Assembly (NCBI GenBank): GCA_947584825.1
Contig: CANPWR010000016.1
Location: forward strand, 1-18,787
Length of the DNA stretch: 18,787 bases
Reading direction: 5' to 3'
Source: an uncultured Clostridia bacterium
Lineage (GTDB): Bacteria; Bacillota; Clostridia; Oscillospirales; Ruminococcaceae
Below the pieces are notes generated by a model. It had not been told where the DNA came from. It was given only the letters and a program-made list of their open reading frames with translations, and did not search any database. Both the position numbers and the translations under genes were made by a program. Below are positions 13,818 through 18,787 of the stretch, piece by piece (position 1 is the first letter of the stretch; each line of letters starts with the position of its first letter).

Positions 13818-15569
13818 ATGTATTACAAAATAGGAATAAGACCTATAATCGACGGAAGAAGAAAGGGTATCCGTGAAGGGCTGGAAGACCAGACAATGGA
13901 TATGGCTAAGATTGCGGCTGATTTGATAAGCTCTAAGGTAACATATTCAGACGGAACGCCTGTTCAGTGCGTTATTGCGGATACTACTATCGGCGGAGGA
14001 TATGAGGCAGCATTATGCGAGGAGAAGTTCTCTAAGGAAAACGTTGTTGCAACGCTTTCGGTTTCGCCATGCTGGTGTTACGGAACAGAAACGACCGACA
14101 ACAATCCTACAACGATCAAGGCTTTGTGGGGATTTAACGGAACAGAGCGTCCGGGCGCTGTGTATTTAGCAGCGGCTATGGCGGCTTATGCACAGAACGG
14201 TCAGCCCTGCTTTGCAATTTACGGTCACGACGTTAAGGACATAGGAGATAAAGAGGTCCCTGCCGATGTCGAGGAAAAACTTTTACGCTTTGCAAGATGT
14301 GCTGTTGCAGTCGGAGAAATGAAGAATAAAGCTTACTGTAATATCGGCGCTGTTGCAATGGGTATTGCAGGCTCATACTGCAATGTGGATTTCTTTTCAA
14401 AATATTTGGGACTTCGTGCAGAGTGGGTCGATGAGGTTGAAATTCTAAGGCGTATGGAGCTTGGAATTTACGACGAGGAAGAGTTTAAAAAGGCTCTTGA
14501 GTGGACAAAGGAGCATTGTCCTCAGGGAGACGATAATGTAAATGATCCTCCTATTGTTCAGGGAGACGAGAGAAGCGAGAAGGATTGGGAGTTCACAGTT
14601 AAGATGACTCTTATCATTCGTGATATTATGCTTGGCAATCCAAAGCTTGCTGAAATGGGTTGGGTTGAAGAATCCTGCGGAAGAAACGCTTTGCTTGGTG
14701 GTTTTCAGGGTCAAAGACAGTGGACTGACTACAAGCCGAATGCAGATTTCTGCGAGGCTATGCTAAACTCAACATTTGACTGGAACGGAAAGAGAAAACC
14801 TGTTATTCTTGCGACTGAAAACGATGGTTTAAACGGTGTTTCAATGCTGTTCGGACATTTGCTTTCACACACTGCAAGCATTTTTGCAGATGTCAGAACA
14901 TACTGGAGTCCTGACGCAGTTGAAAGAGTTTGCGGTATGAGACCTGAGGGCAAGGCTGCAAATGGATTTATTCACTTGATTAATTCAGGTGCTGCTGCAC
15001 TTGACGGAACTGGTGCTGCTGATGGTATGATGAAAAAGTGGTGGGATATGACAGACGAGAACATCGACGCTTGCTTAAAGGCTACCGATTGGCGTCCTGC
15101 AAATTTGGGTTACTTCAGAGGCGGCGGATTCTCATCTCACTGGAAGACATTAGCAGAAATGCCTGTTACAATGATGAGGCTTAATATTGTTGACGGTTTA
15201 GGTCCTGTTTTGCAGATAGCAGAAGGATATACCTGCGTTCTGCCTGACCAGATCCACAATACTATCGATAAGAGAACAGACCCGACATGGCCAACCACCT
15301 GGTTTGCACCCAGACTTACAGGAAAGGGTGCGTTCAAAGACGTATACAGTGTTATGGCTAACTGGGGAGCTAATCACGGTTCGCTTTCATACGGACATAT
15401 CGGTGCCGATTTAATTACGCTCGCTTCAATGCTGAGAATACCTGTGTCAATGCACAATGTTCCTGATGATGACATTTATCGTCCTCATTGCTGGAGCGCA
15501 TTCGGCACAAAGGATTTGGAAGGTGCTGATTACAGAGCCTGCAAAAATTACGGACCACTCTATAAATAG
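13818..15569 (+). CDS. fucI: L-fucose isomerase
   Basis: The 583-residue enzyme converts L-fucose to L-fuculose and is the first step of the pathway encoded here. The N-terminus (KIGIRPIIDGRRKGIRE) is diagnostic. Metal-binding and catalytic residues are Glu334 in ATENDGLNGV, Asp358 in FADVRTYWSP and His527 in SYGHIGADL, corresponding to Glu337, Asp361 and His528 of the E. coli enzyme (591 residues), which binds Mn2+. The CWCYGTET segment at 85–92 is also typical. GGAGGG lies nine bases before the ATG. It is the last gene of the operon and is followed by a terminator. No deviation from the family was noticed. Confidence 0.96.
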   Translation: MYYKIGIRPIIDGRRKGIREGLEDQTMDMAKIAADLISSKVTYSDGTPVQCVIADTTIGGGYEAALCEEKFSKENVVATLSVSPCWCYGTETTDNNPTTIKALWGFNGTERPGAVYLAAAMAAYAQNGQPCFAIYGHDVKDIGDKEVPADVEEKLLRFARCAVAVGEMKNKAYCNIGAVAMGIAGSYCNVDFFSKYLGLRAEWVDEVEILRRMELGIYDEEEFKKALEWTKEHCPQGDDNVNDPPIVQGDERSEKDWEFTVKMTLIIRDIMLGNPKLAEMGWVEESCGRNALLGGFQGQRQWTDYKPNADFCEAMLNSTFDWNGKRKPVILATENDGLNGVSMLFGHLLSHTASIFADVRTYWSPDAVERVCGMRPEGKAANGFIHLINSGAAALDGTGAADGMMKKWWDMTDENIDACLKATDWRPANLGYFRGGGFSSHWKTLAEMPVTMMRLNIVDGLGPVLQIAEGYTCVLPDQIHNTIDKRTDPTWPTTWFAPRLTGKGAFKDVYSVMANWGANHGSLSYGHIGADLITLASMLRIPVSMHNVPDDDIYRPHCWSAFGTKDLEGADYRACKNYGPLYK

Positions 15570-15580
15570 CTTTAATCATT

Positions 15581-15616
15581 CAAGGGGTGCATATAAATGT
15601 ATCCCTTGCTTTGTTT
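15581..15616 (+). terminator. Terminator of the fucose operon
   Basis: CAAGGG (15581–15586) pairs with CCCTTG (15603–15608). The stem continues inward through GTGCAT with ATGTAT, including two G-U pairs, to a small AT loop. It is followed by CTTTGTTT. It lies 11 bp after the fucI stop codon. Confidence 0.72.
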
Positions 15617-15668
15617 AAATTGAATTTTGTTTTTATCTGAAATCTGCTGATGAGGAACGGTGATTGAT

Positions 15669-16682
15669 ATGATTAAAAAATACTTTTCTGTTTGTCTGGC
15701 GGCGGCAATATCTATGTCGATGCTTGGCGGATGTTACTTTCTCCCTGATGAGGAAGAGGTCTTGGAAGCACCTAATGTAAAGGCAAGTGAAGTAAAATAC
15801 ACTACTATTACCGCTGAGAAAAGCGACCTTGTCAAGCAGATAATCTATTCGGGAAAGATAGCATCACGAAGTACAACAGAGCTTTCATATGAAAATCAAG
15901 GCGGAAAAATCAAAGCTCTTCATGTTTCGCCCGGCGACAAGGTGCTCAGCGGAGATTTGATTTGCGAGCTGGATACCGGAGATTTGGAATTCCAAATCAA
16001 GGACAAAAAACTTCACATAAAAAAGGCACAGCTCCAGAAGCAAATATTAAAGAAGAATAAGGCATTTCAAGCCGAGATAGACAATGCTCAGGTTGAGATC
16101 GATATTTTGAAAAATGAACTGGAACAGCTCAATAAACAGATGGAAAACTCATTTCTCTATGCAAAGAAATCAGGAACTGTTTCATCTGTAACCTCATTGT
16201 CGGCAGGAGACGAAATATCTGTCGGGGAGATTGTGGCGTCAATCGTTGACACGAAAAGTCTGTATTTAGCGATTCAGCCGAGTGAGGAAAATTTAAGAAA
16301 ATATAAGATAAATCAAAAGCTGAAAATCAAATATAAAAACAAGTATTATTCGGGAAAGGTTTATATGATTCCGTCTGAGATACCTGAAAATAGCGACCAG
16401 CAATTTGAAGCGGAGAATGTGTATGTAAGGTTTACAGGAGATAAATTCCCGTCAAATGCTATTGGAAACATTGCAGACGCTGTTTTGGTTTTGGATAAAG
16501 CAGAGAATGTAATTAGTATTCCCTCGAGGCTTATAAAGAAAGTAAACGGTCAGAGTATAGTTTATATTCTCAATGAGAACGGTGAAAGAGAAGCGAGAGA
16601 GGTTGAGGTTGGACTTGAGACAGCAACGGCTTCTGAGATAAAGTCGGGACTTCAAGAGGGCGACAAAATAGTTGTCAGATAG
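15669..16682 (+). CDS. Lipoprotein membrane-fusion (HlyD/MacA-like) subunit of an ABC efflux system
   Basis: The 337-residue protein has a lipoprotein signal peptide (KK near the N-terminus, a hydrophobic stretch, lipobox LGGC with Cys22) and so should be anchored on the outer face of the membrane. The lipoyl/barrel-sandwich half-motif KIKALHVSPGDKVLSGDLICELDTGDLEFQ is split by a coiled-coil hairpin at about 105–160. The second half, LYAKKSGTVSSVTSLSAGDEISVGEIVAS, follows it, then a beta-barrel and the membrane-proximal domain. Such adaptors work with MacB-type ABC exporters, e.g. B. subtilis YknX. The start at 15669 is chosen because GGTGAT lies four bases upstream; the GTG at 15660 in frame lies too close to GAGGAA. 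The FtsX-type permease follows 32 bp downstream, so they are probably one operon. Substrate is unknown. Confidence 0.87.
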   Translation: MIKKYFSVCLAAAISMSMLGGCYFLPDEEEVLEAPNVKASEVKYTTITAEKSDLVKQIIYSGKIASRSTTELSYENQGGKIKALHVSPGDKVLSGDLICELDTGDLEFQIKDKKLHIKKAQLQKQILKKNKAFQAEIDNAQVEIDILKNELEQLNKQMENSFLYAKKSGTVSSVTSLSAGDEISVGEIVASIVDTKSLYLAIQPSEENLRKYKINQKLKIKYKNKYYSGKVYMIPSEIPENSDQQFEAENVYVRFTGDKFPSNAIGNIADAVLVLDKAENVISIPSRLIKKVNGQSIVYILNENGEREAREVEVGLETATASEIKSGLQEGDKIVVR

Positions 16683-16714
16683 CAGACTTTAAGTTTAAGA
16701 AAGGGAAATGGATT

Positions 16715-18787
16715 ATGCTTACCCTGTTGTTTAGAAAAATGCAGAATACTAAGTGGATGGTAATTTGTCTTGCACTTGGCTTTATAATGGCGTCTGCTAT
16801 GATGAGTACAATTCCTATCTATATGAACGCTTCCTTGCAGAGAATGCTTGTCAAGGATATGGAATCTTATCAGGTGGAGAATGAGGAAAACCCCGGTTTG
16901 TATTCGTTAGAATATAGTATGCCTCTTGATATTAGTGTGGATAAGCAGACAGAAATTGTACAAAAAATGACAGAGTCTTTTGAAGACAATTTTCGCAGTC
17001 TTGGCTTTCCGACGACCAGTGAGAAAAAGACAATTACAGATACATATCTTTATGCAAAAAACATAGATGAATCCTCAACACAGGAGCCCTCTAGGTTTTA
17101 TCTCACCGGAATGACGAACGTTTATGACCATATTGAAATAAAAGACGGACGGCTTCCTGACAAAAGCAGAAGCGACGGGGTTTTTGAATGTGTGATGACA
17201 GAGGATTCTTTGCAGAATACCGGTCTGGACTTAAATCAGGTATATACAATTGCAAATGCCTTTAACGAAGGTATAACGACTAAGGTCGTTGTAGTTGGAA
17301 TGTTTGACGTTAAGGATCAGAACGATCCGTATTGGTCGGAGGGTCTTGACGATAAATATGTAAGCACTATGTTTATAGATTACGACCTCATGCTTTCTCA
17401 AATAATAAAAACAAAAGCGGTATCTGTTGTTAAAATGGCTGAACACAATGCAATAGATTACCGAAACGTCAATATGACGTCTTTACCAAGTGTGACAGAT
17501 TTGCTTTCCGAGCAGGAAAAGGTTTATACGTCATCAGGGGTAACTCTTACTGTTCCCGCACTTAATATTCTAAAGGACTATGCAAACAGATCTTCTCAGC
17601 TTAAGCTGATTTTATGGCTTATTCAAATTCCTGTTATGCTGATGATCCTGTTTTACCTGTTTATGGTTTCAAAGCTTAATGTTGAGGCAGAGAAAAATGA
17701 AATCGCAGTATTTAAAAGCAGAGGTGCGTCCAGGTTTCAGATAATGCTCATTTATGCTCTTGAATCTATAGTGCTGGGCGTTGTAACCGCAATTATAGGA
17801 CCGCTTTTAGGTCTGGCTCTTTGCAAGATTCTGGGTGCCTCAAACGGTTTTTTGGAATTTGTAAACAGAACGGCACTACCGATAAAGCTGTCAATAGAAG
17901 CATTTTTGTACGCACTTCTTGCTGTGTGTGTATTCTTTTTTACCACTCTTGTTCCGACATATCCCGCAACGAGAACGACTATTGTCGAGCATAAGGCATC
18001 TAAAGCGGCAAAGAGGAAAATTCCGCTTTGGAAAAAGCTCGGTGTTGACATAATACTTATTGTCGGATCGGTTGCGTGGCTGTATTTTTACAATAACACT
18101 CAGCAAAAGCTTATAAGTCAGGGAGTTACTGACACAACGGCAACGGTAAACCCAGTGCTTTTTGCGGCGTCTACGGCATTTATTCTCGGAGCAGGACTGC
18201 TTGTTATCAGAATATATCCGCTCATTATAAGACTTATATACATTGTCGGCAAAAGGTTCTGGACACCTGCGCAGTATGTATCTCTCAACAATATAGGACG
18301 TTCCTCAACGGGGCGCGAGGGATTTATTATGGTGTTTTTAATTCTTACCATATCGCTCGGACTGTTCTTTGCAAACACAGCAAGGGCATTAAACCGTAAC
18401 GCTGAGGAGAAAACCTATTATTCTATTGGCTGTGATGCAGTTATGGCTGAGGAATGGTATAACAGTTCTAAGGATTCTACGGTAACTCAGGAGCAGGCTG
18501 CAAATATGAGTTCTTCAACAACCGAAACAGAGGAAAACGAAGAAAGCGACGAAGTTGACGCATCGTCTCTTGTATATATTGAGCCGCCATTTGAGAGGTT
18601 TGAAAATCTATCGGGAGTAAACAAGGCTGCAAGAGTGTATAAAAACGATATTACCACAATAACCAGCGACCGTACCTTTATTAAGGAAATAGTTGAAGAG
18701 GATCGTGAATATGACAAGAGAAGAGGCGAAGGCGGCGGGGTCAGAACTACTACCGAAAGCACTAATGAGGTTGAAAATATCAATCTA
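16715..18787 (+). CDS. FtsX-type ABC transporter permease, C-terminus cut by window edge
   Basis: A single frame is open from ATG 16715 to the right edge, giving 691 residues with the end missing. A first membrane helix (about 14–32) is followed by a 260-residue outside domain. The FtsX core comes next: a helix at about 297–317, the cytoplasmic signature EIAVFKSRGASRFQI at 329–343, and helices at about 348–373, 397–415, 441–460 and 479–510. Another helix at about 534–557 begins a second outside domain. That domain opens with an acidic Ser/Thr/Glu stretch (about 590–615). The layout is that of long permeases in lipid- or peptide-related export systems. AAGGG lies about ten bases before the ATG. 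The membrane-fusion lipoprotein is 32 bp upstream; no ATPase gene is in the window and one is expected downstream. Confidence 0.88.
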   Translation, partial: MLTLLFRKMQNTKWMVICLALGFIMASAMMSTIPIYMNASLQRMLVKDMESYQVENEENPGLYSLEYSMPLDISVDKQTEIVQKMTESFEDNFRSLGFPTTSEKKTITDTYLYAKNIDESSTQEPSRFYLTGMTNVYDHIEIKDGRLPDKSRSDGVFECVMTEDSLQNTGLDLNQVYTIANAFNEGITTKVVVVGMFDVKDQNDPYWSEGLDDKYVSTMFIDYDLMLSQIIKTKAVSVVKMAEHNAIDYRNVNMTSLPSVTDLLSEQEKVYTSSGVTLTVPALNILKDYANRSSQLKLILWLIQIPVMLMILFYLFMVSKLNVEAEKNEIAVFKSRGASRFQIMLIYALESIVLGVVTAIIGPLLGLALCKILGASNGFLEFVNRTALPIKLSIEAFLYALLAVCVFFFTTLVPTYPATRTTIVEHKASKAAKRKIPLWKKLGVDIILIVGSVAWLYFYNNTQQKLISQGVTDTTATVNPVLFAASTAFILGAGLLVIRIYPLIIRLIYIVGKRFWTPAQYVSLNNIGRSSTGREGFIMVFLILTISLGLFFANTARALNRNAEEKTYYSIGCDAVMAEEWYNSSKDSTVTQEQAANMSSSTTETEENEESDEVDASSLVYIEPPFERFENLSGVNKAARVYKNDITTITSDRTFIKEIVEEDREYDKRRGEGGGVRTTTESTNEVENINL

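Noticed and set aside
1..18787. CRISPR arrays, tRNA/rRNA genes, insertion sequences or attachment sites
   Set aside because: No regularly spaced repeats, cloverleaf-like tRNA signatures, transposase or integrase motifs, or flanking direct repeats were seen on reading the window.

Overview
The window looks like chromosomal DNA of a low-GC anaerobic Firmicute of the Clostridia, most likely a gut Ruminococcus/Oscillospiraceae-type organism. This is inferred from the AT-rich intergenic DNA, the strong GGAGG-type ribosome binding sites, the zapA–U32 gene pair, the YdbS/YdbT-type membrane PH-domain pair, and a compact L-fucose operon with a rhamnulokinase-type kinase. No tRNA, rRNA, insertion sequence, phage gene or CRISPR array was found. 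I could run no database search, so family names rest on motifs and gene order.

Left part (1–4202). A very AT-rich conserved hypothetical gene runs off the left edge on the minus strand, behind its own near-consensus promoter. Next on the minus strand is a two-gene unit for membrane proteins with bacterial PH domains (YdbS then YdbT). The ydbS start codon has an unusual upstream region: a perfect AGGAGG lies 29 nt away, with an 8-bp hairpin in between. Divergent from this unit is an alanine/glycine:cation symporter (AGCS). It meets the next minus-strand gene tail to tail with a 4-bp overlap.

Middle part (4199–9168, all minus). zapA (cell division) is followed by a long U32-family protein of the RlhA type, which carries two separate four-cysteine clusters. 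Upstream of zapA lies a terminated gene for a zinc-ribbon, single-pass membrane protein, and before it alanine racemase (alr). Several start codons differ from the longest open frame; they were chosen on ribosome binding sites and family N-termini.

Plus-strand part (9284–18787). A SLOG/DUF1273 (YpsA-like) gene is divergent from alr. It is followed by a membrane-anchored protein that resembles an LCP (LytR-CpsA-Psr) domain but lacks the usual arginines, then a 159-nt leader with several inverted repeats, then a small PII-like protein and a strong terminator. A clean sigma-A-type promoter then drives fucA, a rhamnulokinase-type kinase and fucI, which together convert L-fucose to DHAP and L-lactaldehyde. 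The operon ends at a terminator and includes no transporter or regulator. Last come a lipoprotein membrane-fusion subunit and a long FtsX-type ABC permease that continues beyond the right edge; their ATPase is not in the window.

Most of this is ordinary housekeeping and sugar catabolism. The points most worth a second look are the hairpin-bridged ribosome binding site of ydbS, the degenerate LCP-like protein next to an orphan PII-like protein with a structured leader, the two cysteine clusters of the U32 protein, and the AT-rich unknown at the left edge.
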